A DNA stretch of 60,023 nt from Halothiobacillus sp. (GTDB lineage Bacteria; Pseudomonadota; Gammaproteobacteria; JAAZVP01), in the NCBI GenBank assembly GCA_018623495.1, contig JAAZVP010000009.1, positions 1-60,023 of the forward strand, read 5' to 3'. The notes below the pieces were generated by a model that ran no database searches, had not been told where the DNA came from, and saw nothing but the letters and a program-made list of their open reading frames with translations. The translations under genes and the position numbers were made by a program. This document shows positions 35,401 to 43,583 of the stretch, piece after piece; positions within the stretch are counted from its first letter, which is position 1; each line of letters starts with the position of its first letter.

Positions 35401-36045
35401 GTGTCGCCCGCCGACCTGATCCCGCTGGCCGAGGAGACCCGCCTGATCCTGCCCATCGGCGAATGGGTCCTCGAGCGCGCCTGCCGCGACTTCCGCGCCC
35501 TGCTGGATGTCGGCCACGACCTCCAGCGCATGGCGGTCAACGTCTCCCCCGAGCAGGTCCAGCACGCCGGCCTGGTGGCGGCGGTGGAGCGGGCCATCGG
35601 CCGGGCCGGGCTGGAGGCCGGGCACCTGGAGCTGGAGGTGACCGAGGCGGCCTTCATGCGCGACCCCGAGACCGCCATCGACACCCTCAACCGGCTGCAC
35701 GAGATGGGCGTTGCGCTGGCGGTGGACGATTTCGGCACCGGCTTCTCCTCGCTGGCCTACCTCAAGCAGTTCCCGGTCTCGCGGCTCAAGATCGACCAGT
35801 CCTTCGTCCGGGACATGCTCGGCGACGCCGACGACCGCGCCATCGTCCGCTCGGTGATCGCCCTGGGCCGGAGCCTTGAGCTGGCGGTCATCGCCGAGGG
35901 CGTGGAGACCGAGCGCCACGCCGGGGCCCTGCGCGACGAGGGTTGCGGCGAGGCCCAGGGCTATCTCTACACGCGCCCCCTGCCGCATGCCGAGCTGGCC
36001 GCCTGGCTGGAGGCCTTCGCCCGCCGCGGGACGAGGGGCGCCTGA
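32449..36045 (+). CDS. Membrane sensor with HAMP, three PAS, GGDEF and EAL domains
   Basis: A 1198-residue protein that should make and/or degrade c-di-GMP. TM1 is at residues about 10-32, a periplasmic Cache-like region at about 35-320, TM2 at about 323-345, then HAMP and three PAS domains to about 765. The GGDEF domain is intact (G844-F848) with an upstream inhibitory RxxD (READ), and the EAL domain is intact (EAL 972-974; [30 protein letters not shown]). Both activities are therefore possible. The start is TTG 32449, overlapping the stop of the binding protein (TTGA), which implies translational coupling and a joint ligand response. Its own stop overlaps the next start. Confidence 0.9.
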   Translation: MKPTIASLRTKMILLLLAAVILPLLAVGVGLDAYLRHLHWDQAHDRSRQAITVLEETLAADEQWLREATDALRTAESTVAAFNLVERYQEIRDYRPIVFDEAKKSLVRELLEVIERGQADRGYLHQADGRLLGYVRREAGEPVVGIVSFADGRPRFLERRVDGEWSVVEPPADRYRYRPMAQSLGVVYLRRPDRAEQVMGRPVLREPGDADSARLGSVTLVHDLDPGFLGRLPLPDGVSLGLLSREGWPVADTGGLAALDGDRLTETVTAHLEAPGTRRWFAFPGLLLSLHALPNAEESADMLVGIGIDRSQLERQVAAARWVVLAALASSALIFIPIGLLVIRRRLQRPLDRLIAGVTALRQGDYACRVEPGRDREIRQLAESMNAMAGVIQRREDELREIIENIPEMIFVKDAEDLRFVRFNRAGEQLLGLSRETLLGHGDHDFFPPEQAEAFVAGDREVLAGGAMVEIDEEPIDTPRGRRLLRTRKVPITDPDGRPRFLLGISEDITERRRDEARLREAQAVARMGDWQLDLETREAVWPEQTRRILDVAADEPAGPETLRRHCHPDDWPRVERALAQVLAGEGDYDVEYRLLTGDGDERIVHSRAQLEEAADGRPRRLVGVVQDVTERVQAEQQQRLANAVLENTSEAVIVTDAEGRILRTNPAFTTITGYRAEEVRGENPRLLKSDLHEATFYAGIWQALAEQGQWQGEIWNRRKDGTVFPAWQTIGCVYDETGRVRQYVSLMSDITPLKEVEERLDYMAYHDPLTNLPNRHLLGDRLEHAIARAHREGCRVGVLFLDLDRFKNINDSLGHPLGDALLQAVARRLGGVLREADTLARLGGDEFVVVMESVGSEEEMAALAEKLLAAFAEPFRVQGHELSVDASIGISVYPLDGEDASILVRNADTAMYRAKEAHRNHYVFYTAELTENANRRVALEMELRSARERGELMLYYQPQVDLAAGRVVALEALIRWNNPRLGWVSPADLIPLAEETRLILPIGEWVLERACRDFRALLDVGHDLQRMAVNVSPEQVQHAGLVAAVERAIGRAGLEAGHLELEVTEAAFMRDPETAIDTLNRLHEMGVALAVDDFGTGFSSLAYLKQFPVSRLKIDQSFVRDMLGDADDRAIVRSVIALGRSLELAVIAEGVETERHAGALRDEGCGEAQGYLYTRPLPHAELAAWLEAFARRGTRGA

Positions 36046-38714
36046 TGCGGCGCTGGCCGTTCTTCCTGTTGCTCGCCCTGGTCCTCGAGCTCGGGCTGGC
36101 CGGCCTGGCCTACTGGCAGTACCGCACGGGGGTCGACGAGCTCGTGGCCCACGGCCAGATACGCCAGGCCACGGCACTGGAGGCGCTGGACCGGAGCTAT
36201 GCCATCGCGGCGCAAAACGTCGTCGAGCAGAGCGTGCAGCGCCCCGGGATCCTGCGCCTGGTGGCCCGCGCCGGCCGCCGGCCGGACGAGCGCGCGGCGG
36301 TGCGTGGCGAGCTCGCCGCGCGCCTGCAGCCGGTCTTCGATGTGCTCGAGGAAAACGGCTTTCGCCAGTTCCACTTCCACCTCGCCGACGGGACCTCGCT
36401 CTACCGCTTCCACCGGCCGGAGCGCTTCGGTGATCCCCTCTTCGACGTGCGCCCCTCGGTGCGCATCGCCCAGCGGGAACGGCGGGCCGTGCACGGTTTC
36501 GAGACCGGCCGGGTCTACCACGGTTTCCGCCACGTCTTTCCGCTGGTCTGGGAGGGCGAAGTGGTGGGCTCGGTGGAGGCCTCGGTTCCATTCGCGACCA
36601 TCGAGCGCCTGTTGCGCGAGATCGGTGCCGAGCAGCGCCACGTGCGCCTGCTGCTCGAGCGCGATGCGGTCGAGCCCAAGCTCTTCGCGGACCAGCGCGG
36701 CATCTACCGGCCGGCCCGGGTGAACCCGGCCTATTTCCTCGAGAACCCCGGGCAGGCCGAGGCCGCCAACAGCGAGCTGTTCGCCCGGCTCGGCGAGCGT
36801 CCCGGCGTGCGCCGGCAGATGAGGTCGGGGGCGCTGTTCTCGCAGGTGATGGCCTACGGGGGGCGCGACTACTCGGCCACCTTCGTGCCCGTGCGCGACG
36901 TGACCGGCGAGGATGCCGCCTACGTGGTCACGGTGCGCGAGAACCCGGCCATCTCGGGCCTGCGTGCCGAGGCGCTCTGGTTCTTCGGCCTCGGCTCGCT
37001 GCCGGTGCTGGTCTCGCTGCTGCTGCTGGGTGCCTGGCTGGGCAAGCGCCGGGATCTCGCCGAAGAGAGCCGGCGCCTGCGAGCGATCGCCGATGCCATG
37101 GGCGACGGGCTCTACGTGCTCGACGCCCAGGGGCGGATCCGCTTCGTCAACACCCGGGCGGCGGCCATCCTGGGCTACACCGAGCAGCAGCTCCTGGGGC
37201 GCGAGGCCCACCCGCTGCTGCATGCCCACAGTGCCCAGGGGGCGGGCGACGACTGTCCCATCCAGGCGCACACCTTCGCCGGCGAGCGTTATCACAGCCG
37301 CGAGGAGGGCTTTCGCCGCGCCGATGGCCGGGTGATCCCCGTGGAGGTCACCGCCACGCCGCTGGACAACGCGGGCGGTGGTCGCGGGGCGGTGACCATC
37401 TTCCGCGACATCTCCGGGCAGCTGGAAATGGAGCGCCGCCTGCGCGAGCAGGAGGCCCTGTTCCGCTCCATCTTCCACGCCACCGACGTGGGCGTGGGTC
37501 TGCTGGATGCCGAGGGCCGGCTGCTGCGGGTCAACGAGGCCCTCGCCCGGATGCTCGACCGTTCGCCGGAGGCACTGCAGGGCACCGCCCTGGGGGCGCA
37601 TGTCGCCGAAGGCGATGCCCTGGCCGGGGCGATGGCGTCGATGGGCTGTGGCGAAGTCGAGACCCGCGACCTCGAGCTCGCCTACCGCCGTGGCGATGGC
37701 AGCCGGCTGTGGGTCCACCAGAGCATGTCGCTGTTGTGCGACCTGGAGGGGGCCCGCGAACAGATGGTGGTGCTGCTCGCCGACATCACCGAGCGCAAGC
37801 GCTACGAGCGCCTGCTCAAGCACGAGCGCCGGCAGATGGACCGGGTGCTCAACTCGGCCGGCGAGGGCATCATCGGCCTCGACGCCGAGGGCCGGGCGAT
37901 GTTCGTCAACGCCGCGGCGCTGCGCCTGACCGGCTACACGCGGGCCGATCTCGAGCAGCGCCGCCTGCACGACCTGATCCATCACCATTGCCGTGACGGC
38001 GAGACGTACGCCGCCGAGGACTGCCCCATCCTGTCCACGCTGGCCGACGGCCGCGAGCGGCGGGTGGACGACGAGCTCTTCTGGCGGGCCGATGGCGAGG
38101 CCTTCCCCGTGGAATACGTGGTCGCCCCGGTGGACGCCGATGAAGGCGAGGGCGCCGGTGCCGTGGTGGTCTTCCAGGACATCACCGAGCGGCGTCGACT
38201 CGAGCGCGAGCTGGAGCGCCGTGCCACCACGGACGCGCTCACCGGGGCGCTCAATCGCGAGCGTTTCGAGGCCCTGCTGCGGGCCGAGCGGACGCGGTCG
38301 AGGCGCACCGGTGCGCCGCTGTCGGTGGTGATGTTCGACATCGACCACTTCAAGCGGGTCAACGACCACTTCGGCCATGCCGCCGGCGACGCGGTCCTCG
38401 AGACGCTGGTGGACCGGGTGGGCGGCGAGCTGCGCGACATCGACAGCCTGGCGCGCTGGGGTGGGGAGGAATTCATGGTGCTGCTGCCCGAGACCGATGC
38501 CGAGGGTGCAGCACGGCTGGCCGAGCGGCTGCGCCGGCGGGTCGCCGGCGAGCCCTTCGAGACGGTGGGCGCGGTGAGTATCAGCCTGGGGGCGGGCCAG
38601 TGGCGCGAGGGCGAGGACGAGGACGGCTTCCTGCGGCGCGTGGACGACGCCCTCTACGCCGCCAAGGCCGCCGGCCGCAACCGCGTGGAGCCGGCCGCCC
38701 CGCCGGGCGAGTGA
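36045..38714 (+). CDS. Membrane diguanylate cyclase with periplasmic sensor and three PAS domains
   Basis: An 889-residue protein with no EAL domain. TM1 is at residues about 5-25, a periplasmic Cache-type domain at about 30-310 (LADGTSLYRFHRPERFGD is a typical segment), TM2 at about 312-335, three PAS domains to about 725 and a C-terminal GGDEF domain with GGEEF at 806-810 and an RDID inhibitory site just before it. It should synthesise c-di-GMP. The PAS regions contain CPI and CRDGE segments with Cys and His, which might bind a cofactor. The ATG shares a base with the stop of the previous gene (TGATG), so the two are an operon. Confidence 0.9.
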   Translation: MRRWPFFLLLALVLELGLAGLAYWQYRTGVDELVAHGQIRQATALEALDRSYAIAAQNVVEQSVQRPGILRLVARAGRRPDERAAVRGELAARLQPVFDVLEENGFRQFHFHLADGTSLYRFHRPERFGDPLFDVRPSVRIAQRERRAVHGFETGRVYHGFRHVFPLVWEGEVVGSVEASVPFATIERLLREIGAEQRHVRLLLERDAVEPKLFADQRGIYRPARVNPAYFLENPGQAEAANSELFARLGERPGVRRQMRSGALFSQVMAYGGRDYSATFVPVRDVTGEDAAYVVTVRENPAISGLRAEALWFFGLGSLPVLVSLLLLGAWLGKRRDLAEESRRLRAIADAMGDGLYVLDAQGRIRFVNTRAAAILGYTEQQLLGREAHPLLHAHSAQGAGDDCPIQAHTFAGERYHSREEGFRRADGRVIPVEVTATPLDNAGGGRGAVTIFRDISGQLEMERRLREQEALFRSIFHATDVGVGLLDAEGRLLRVNEALARMLDRSPEALQGTALGAHVAEGDALAGAMASMGCGEVETRDLELAYRRGDGSRLWVHQSMSLLCDLEGAREQMVVLLADITERKRYERLLKHERRQMDRVLNSAGEGIIGLDAEGRAMFVNAAALRLTGYTRADLEQRRLHDLIHHHCRDGETYAAEDCPILSTLADGRERRVDDELFWRADGEAFPVEYVVAPVDADEGEGAGAVVVFQDITERRRLERELERRATTDALTGALNRERFEALLRAERTRSRRTGAPLSVVMFDIDHFKRVNDHFGHAAGDAVLETLVDRVGGELRDIDSLARWGGEEFMVLLPETDAEGAARLAERLRRRVAGEPFETVGAVSISLGAGQWREGEDEDGFLRRVDDALYAAKAAGRNRVEPAAPPGE

Positions 38715-38779
38715 CAGGTGGGCGGTTTCCGTGCTTACAATCGTTGCCGCGCCTGCGCGGCATCCCGGATGCGAGATTG

Positions 38780-41700
38780 ATGGTGGAACAGGCTTTCGAC
38801 AAGACCCTCGAGGAGCTGGTGACCCGTGACGTGGTCACCGCGGCTCCCGGTGCGCCGCTCGCCGAGGTCATCGGCCGCATGGACCGGTTCGGCGTCAGCG
38901 CGGTGGTGATCACCGAGGACGGCCGCCCGGTGGGCGTGTTCAGCGAGCGCAACCTGCTCCAGGCCCTGGCCGTGGGGGCCGACCGCGAGGCGCTGCCGGT
39001 GTCGGCCTTCATGCAGCGCGACCCGGTGCTCGCCAGCCTCGACCAGGACTACCGCGAGGCCTACTTCCGCCTGCTCGAGCGCGAGCGCCACCACCTGGTG
39101 GTGGTCGACGACGACGAGCGGCTGGTGGGCATCGTCACCCAGACCGACTTCGTCCACAAGCTGGCCGCCCGCGACCTGGAAGGCGAGCAGGCGGTGGGCG
39201 AGATCATGGTGCGGGTGGCGGCCCGCCTCGAGCCGGAGGACACTGTCGCCGACGCCATCCGCGAGATGACCTGCCGCGGCATCAACGCCCTGGTGGTCGA
39301 GCGCGGGAGTCGCCCGGTGGGCATGCTCACCGGGCGCGACGTGCGCCGCCTGTGCCGCGCGGGCCCGGACTGCGGCGAACACCGCCTGGAGGCGGTGATG
39401 ACCCAGCCGGTGATCACCGTGGAGAAGGGGGTCACCGTCAGCGAGGTGCTGGCCCTGATGCGCGGCCACGGCATCCGCCGGGTGGTGGTGGTCGACGAGC
39501 AGGGGCACACCGCCGGCATCGTCACCCGCCGCGGGGTGCTCGGTCGCCTGCTGGGCGAGTACCTGGGATTCCTCAAGCAGATGGTCTCGCTCCAGGAGGC
39601 CGAGATCCAGCGCCGCGAGCAGGCCGAGCGGATGCGCGACCAGGCACTGGAGATCCTCGAGCACTCGCCGGACTTCATCGCCCTGTCCGAGGTGGACGGC
39701 GAGATGGTCTATGCCAACCCCGTCGCCCGCGGCATCCTCGGCGATTCCCGCAAGGCCGGCTGGTGCGTGGAGGACATCCACCCCGAGTGGGCCCGCCGCC
39801 GGCTGCGCGACGAGGCCCTGCCGGCGGCCCGTCGAACCGGGCTGTGGCAGGGCGAGACCGCCTTTCTCGACACCCGCGGCCGCGAGCGGCCGTTTTCCCA
39901 GACCATCGTCGCCCACCGCGACGGCGAGGGCGAGGTGGAGTCGTTTTCCACCATCGCCCGCGACATCACCGCCATCAAGCAGGCCCAGCAGCGGCTCGAG
40001 GAGAGCGAGGGGCGCTATCGCAGCCTGGTGGAACTCGCCCCCGAGGCCATCGTGGTGCACGTGGCCGGCATCATCCGCTTCGCCAACCAGAAGGCGCTGG
40101 CGGTCTTCGGCGCGGCGCGCGAGGAGGAGATGCTGGGCCGGCACGTGATGTCCTTCGTCCCCCGCGATCAGCGCGAGGCCGTCGCCGGGCGCATCCGCCG
40201 GGCCACGCGCGGCCAGGAGATGCCGCCGCTCGAGGAGCGCCTGCTGCGGGTCGACGGCGCGCTCATCGACGTCCAGGTGGTGGGGCGCGCGGTGCACTAC
40301 GAGGGCGATGTCGGGGTCCAGCTGATCATCCAGGACATCAGCGAGCGCAAGCGGCGCGAGCGCGAATTGCAGCTGGCCGCGGCGGTGCTCGCCAACACCG
40401 CCGACGCGGTCATGGTCACCGACGCCGGCGGGCGGGTGGTGGACGTCAACCCGGCCTTCACCCGGATCACCGGCTTTGCCGGCGACGCGGTGATCGGCCG
40501 GCCCGTGGACGCCTTCCGCTCGCCGGCCGTCGACGAGGCCGAGGTGGCCGCCATCTGGACCGCGCTGGCCCGCGAGGGCCGCTGGCAGGGCGAGGTGCGC
40601 AAGCGACGTCGTGACGGCGGCGACCTCTGGGCCTGGGAGAGCATCTCCTGCGTGCGCGACGAGCATGGCGAGGTGGACCACTACGTGGTGCTGTTCTCCG
40701 ACATCACCCGGCTCAAGGAGAGCCGCGAGGAGCTCGAGTACCAGGCCTACCACGACCTGCTCACCGGCCTGCCCAACCGGGCCGCGCTCAAGGCCGGCCT
40801 GGAGCATGCCGTGGCCCGCTCGCGCCGCGAGGGCGGGCAGGTGGCCGTGCTGCTGATGGATCTCGACGGCTTCAAGCACGTCAACGACAGCCTGGGCCAC
40901 GCCATGGGCGACGAGTTGCTCCACCGGGTGGGGCAGCGTCTCGGCGCGAGCGTGCGCGAGTCCGACCTGCTGGCGCGCCTGGGCGGCGACGAGTTCTGCT
41001 GCCTGCTGGAGGACGTCCGTCACCGGGAGGACGCCGGCGCGGTGGCGGGCAAGCTGATCGAGGCCATGGACGCCCCCTTCGAGGTCGAGGGTCACTCCTT
41101 CCAGCTGGGGCTGTCGGTGGGCATCAGCCTGTTCCCGCTGGACGGCGAGGGTGTCGACGACCTGCTGCGCAACGCGGACGCCGCCATGTACCGCGCCAAG
41201 GCCGCCGGCGGCGACGGTTACCACTTCTACACCGAGGAGCTCACCCGCGTGGCCCACGAGCGCGTGCAGCTGGAATCGGCCCTGCGCAGCGCGGTGGCCG
41301 AGGAGCGCTTCCAGCTGGTCTACCAGCCCCAGGTCTGCCTGGAGCGCGGCCTGCCCAGCGGCGCCGAGGCCCTGGTCCGATGGCAGAGCGACGGGGGTGT
41401 CATCTCGCCCGCGCGCTTCATTCCCCTGGCCGAGGAGACCGGCCTGATCCTGCCCCTGGGACGCTGGGTGCTGCGCGCCGCCTGCCGGCAGATGGCGCAA
41501 TGGCGCGACCAGGGACTGGCCATCGGCCACATGGCGATCAACATCTCGCCGGTGCAGGTGCTGCGCGGCGACCTCGTGGGCGAGGTGGCCGAGGCCCTGG
41601 CCGAGAGCGGGCTGCCCGCCTCGGCGCTGGAGCTCGAGGTCACCGAGGCCGTGTTCATGCGCGACACCGACCGGGCCATCGAGGTGCTCCACCAGCTGCG

Positions 41701-42046
41701 CGAGCTGGGCGTGAGCCTGGCGGTGGACGACTTCGGCACCGGCTACTCCTCGCTCTCCTATCTCAAGCGCTTCCCGGTCCAGCGGCTCAAGATCGACCAG
41801 TCCTTCGTCCGCGACATGCTGGTGGATGCCAACGACCGGGCCATCGCCGAGGCGGTGATCGCGCTGGGCAGGAGCCTGGGCCTGACGGTGGTGGCCGAGG
41901 GCGTGGAGACCCTGGAGCACTCCCGCCTGCTGCTCGCCGAGGGCTGCCACGAGGCCCAGGGCTACTACTTCAGCCGGCCGCTGGCGGATGCCGACTTCAC
42001 CCGTTTCCTGGCCCGGGGCAGAGTGCCCACGGGCGGGGCCGGGTGA
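38780..42046 (+). CDS. Cytoplasmic CBS-CBS-PAS-GGDEF-EAL protein
   Basis: A 1088-residue protein without membrane segments. Residues about 8-255 hold four CBS motifs (two Bateman pairs), which in other proteins bind adenine nucleotides; three PAS domains follow to about 625. The GGDEF domain is intact (G735-F739, preceded by RESD inhibitory site) and the EAL domain is intact (E863-L865, [30 protein letters not shown]). It may couple energy or nucleotide status to c-di-GMP level. The start is the ATG at 38780, where the first CBS domain begins. It lies 65 bases after the diguanylate cyclase on the same strand. Confidence 0.9.
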   Translation: MVEQAFDKTLEELVTRDVVTAAPGAPLAEVIGRMDRFGVSAVVITEDGRPVGVFSERNLLQALAVGADREALPVSAFMQRDPVLASLDQDYREAYFRLLERERHHLVVVDDDERLVGIVTQTDFVHKLAARDLEGEQAVGEIMVRVAARLEPEDTVADAIREMTCRGINALVVERGSRPVGMLTGRDVRRLCRAGPDCGEHRLEAVMTQPVITVEKGVTVSEVLALMRGHGIRRVVVVDEQGHTAGIVTRRGVLGRLLGEYLGFLKQMVSLQEAEIQRREQAERMRDQALEILEHSPDFIALSEVDGEMVYANPVARGILGDSRKAGWCVEDIHPEWARRRLRDEALPAARRTGLWQGETAFLDTRGRERPFSQTIVAHRDGEGEVESFSTIARDITAIKQAQQRLEESEGRYRSLVELAPEAIVVHVAGIIRFANQKALAVFGAAREEEMLGRHVMSFVPRDQREAVAGRIRRATRGQEMPPLEERLLRVDGALIDVQVVGRAVHYEGDVGVQLIIQDISERKRRERELQLAAAVLANTADAVMVTDAGGRVVDVNPAFTRITGFAGDAVIGRPVDAFRSPAVDEAEVAAIWTALAREGRWQGEVRKRRRDGGDLWAWESISCVRDEHGEVDHYVVLFSDITRLKESREELEYQAYHDLLTGLPNRAALKAGLEHAVARSRREGGQVAVLLMDLDGFKHVNDSLGHAMGDELLHRVGQRLGASVRESDLLARLGGDEFCCLLEDVRHREDAGAVAGKLIEAMDAPFEVEGHSFQLGLSVGISLFPLDGEGVDDLLRNADAAMYRAKAAGGDGYHFYTEELTRVAHERVQLESALRSAVAEERFQLVYQPQVCLERGLPSGAEALVRWQSDGGVISPARFIPLAEETGLILPLGRWVLRAACRQMAQWRDQGLAIGHMAINISPVQVLRGDLVGEVAEALAESGLPASALELEVTEAVFMRDTDRAIEVLHQLRELGVSLAVDDFGTGYSSLSYLKRFPVQRLKIDQSFVRDMLVDANDRAIAEAVIALGRSLGLTVVAEGVETLEHSRLLLAEGCHEAQGYYFSRPLADADFTRFLARGRVPTGGAG

Positions 42047-42267
42047 CCGGGAAGCCCCGCCGGGGCTGCCGCTCGTTGGGCTCGGCAACGGTTCACGACA
42101 GGCCGGCCCCCATTCAGGAAAACCTTGTTGCCGGTGCCGGATGAGGGCCTGATACTGCCCGGATTGCCGCTTTCTCCCCGCTCCCGCCAGGAGGGCCGAT
42201 AAGCCCCGCAAGCGCCCGCATAGGCATTTGCGATAGAACGTCCCTGGCGGTCGAAGGGTCTCACTCA

Positions 42268-43581
42268 GTGACAACCACGGGATCGGGCCGGGAACCGGCC
42301 GAGCAGCCAATGAAGGACAAGGGTCTGGAAATCGCGCTGTCTTCACCGGCGCCAGCGCACTCCGGTGCGCTGGCGGCACTGCGCATGGTGGTGCGCATCC
42401 TGCTGCGTGCCACCGATGAGCGCCAGTTGCTGCTGGATTGCTGCCGGGCCGTGAGCCACGTCGACGGCTACCGCGAGGCCTTCGTCGCCACCCTGGGGGC
42501 CGACGGTGGCCTGGAGGTCCTGGCCGAGGCCGGCCAGGACCCCGATCCGCGGGGCTGGCTGGCGGTGCTGGAGTCCGCCGGCAGGGTCCAGCAGCTGGCG
42601 GCAGGGCCGGTCCTGCTCGAGGGCGAGGGGGGCTCGGGAGCGGCCCTGGCGTTGCCCTTGCTGACCGGTGCCGATCACGGCCGGGGGCTGCCCTTCCTGG
42701 TGGTCGGGGGCGCCGATGCCGCTGCCGTGCGGTTCCCGGAATCCGAGGTGGCCGTGCTCGAGGAGCTGGCCGCCGACGTCGGCCACGCCCTCGTGGTCCT
42801 CCGGCGCCGCGGGGAGCATCGGCAGGCGGAGGCCTACCGCGACCGCCTGGTCGAGCTGGTGGAGTCCACATCCGATCTCATCGGCCTGGTGACGCCGGAC
42901 GGCACGGTGGTCTATCGCAACCCGGCCCTCTGCGACGCCCTGGGGGTCTGGCCCGGGCGCGATCTCACCGGCCGCCGGGTGGAGTCGATCTTCTTTCCCG
43001 AGGAGGCCCACCGCCTGCGGGAGCATGCCTTCCCCCGGGCGATCCGCAATGGTCGCTGGCGGGGCGGCAGTGCCTTGCGTCGCGGTAACGGGGGCCGGCT
43101 GCCGGTCTCGCTGGTGGTGCTGGCCCACCGGGGCCGCGAGGGCGATCTGCAGTATCTCTCGCTCTCCATGCGGCCCGTGGAGGCGGGGGCCGAACCCGGG
43201 ATGGCCGCGGCCCTCTCCCGGGAGGACGCCCCCTACTTCCCCGAGCCCCGGCTGCCGGTGCACACCGGGGCCGAGACCCTGCTGCTCAAGCCCTCGCGGC
43301 TCTGCTTCCTGCAGGCCGAGGGGCACTATACCCGCATCCATTCCCGCGACGGTGTCTTTCTCAGCAGCCAGTCGCTGGGCCGGCTGGAGAAGCAGCTGCG
43401 CACCGCCCAGTTCAAGCGCGTGCACCGCTCGTACCTGGTCAATGTCGATTGCATCCGTGCGCTGGAGCGCGAGGACACCCAGCACTACCTGGTCCTCGAT
43501 CACGAGGACTCCCGTCGCGTGCCCGTCAGCCGCGGCAAGATCGCCCAGGTGCGGGCCTGGCTGGGCCTGGCGGATGAATAG
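42268..43581 (+). CDS. GAF-PAS-LytTR DNA-binding regulator
   Basis: About 437 residues from GTG 42268 (ATG 42310 is an equally possible start; neither has a clear ribosome-binding site). Residues about 35-195 look like a GAF domain, 200-315 a PAS domain ([20 protein letters not shown]), and about 335-435 a LytTR DNA-binding domain ([43 protein letters not shown]). No receiver domain is present, so it senses a ligand, gas or redox signal directly, somewhat like the PAS-LytTR CO sensor RcoM. It sits between two c-di-GMP proteins and its stop is 2 bases from the next start, so it is expected to act on local or related genes. Confidence 0.86.
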   Translation: MTTTGSGREPAEQPMKDKGLEIALSSPAPAHSGALAALRMVVRILLRATDERQLLLDCCRAVSHVDGYREAFVATLGADGGLEVLAEAGQDPDPRGWLAVLESAGRVQQLAAGPVLLEGEGGSGAALALPLLTGADHGRGLPFLVVGGADAAAVRFPESEVAVLEELAADVGHALVVLRRRGEHRQAEAYRDRLVELVESTSDLIGLVTPDGTVVYRNPALCDALGVWPGRDLTGRRVESIFFPEEAHRLREHAFPRAIRNGRWRGGSALRRGNGGRLPVSLVVLAHRGREGDLQYLSLSMRPVEAGAEPGMAAALSREDAPYFPEPRLPVHTGAETLLLKPSRLCFLQAEGHYTRIHSRDGVFLSSQSLGRLEKQLRTAQFKRVHRSYLVNVDCIRALEREDTQHYLVLDHEDSRRVPVSRGKIAQVRAWLGLADE

Positions 43582-43583
43582 GC

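Noticed and set aside
32317-36591. Open frame of 1424 codons on the minus strand
   Set aside because: It is exactly antisense to the intact GGDEF-EAL sensor; composition is His/Gly/Leu-rich as expected from the complement of high-GC codons, with no domain recognised.
38735-42871. Open frame of 1378 codons on the minus strand
   Set aside because: Antisense to the CBS-PAS-GGDEF-EAL gene, which has many conserved motifs; the antisense product has none.
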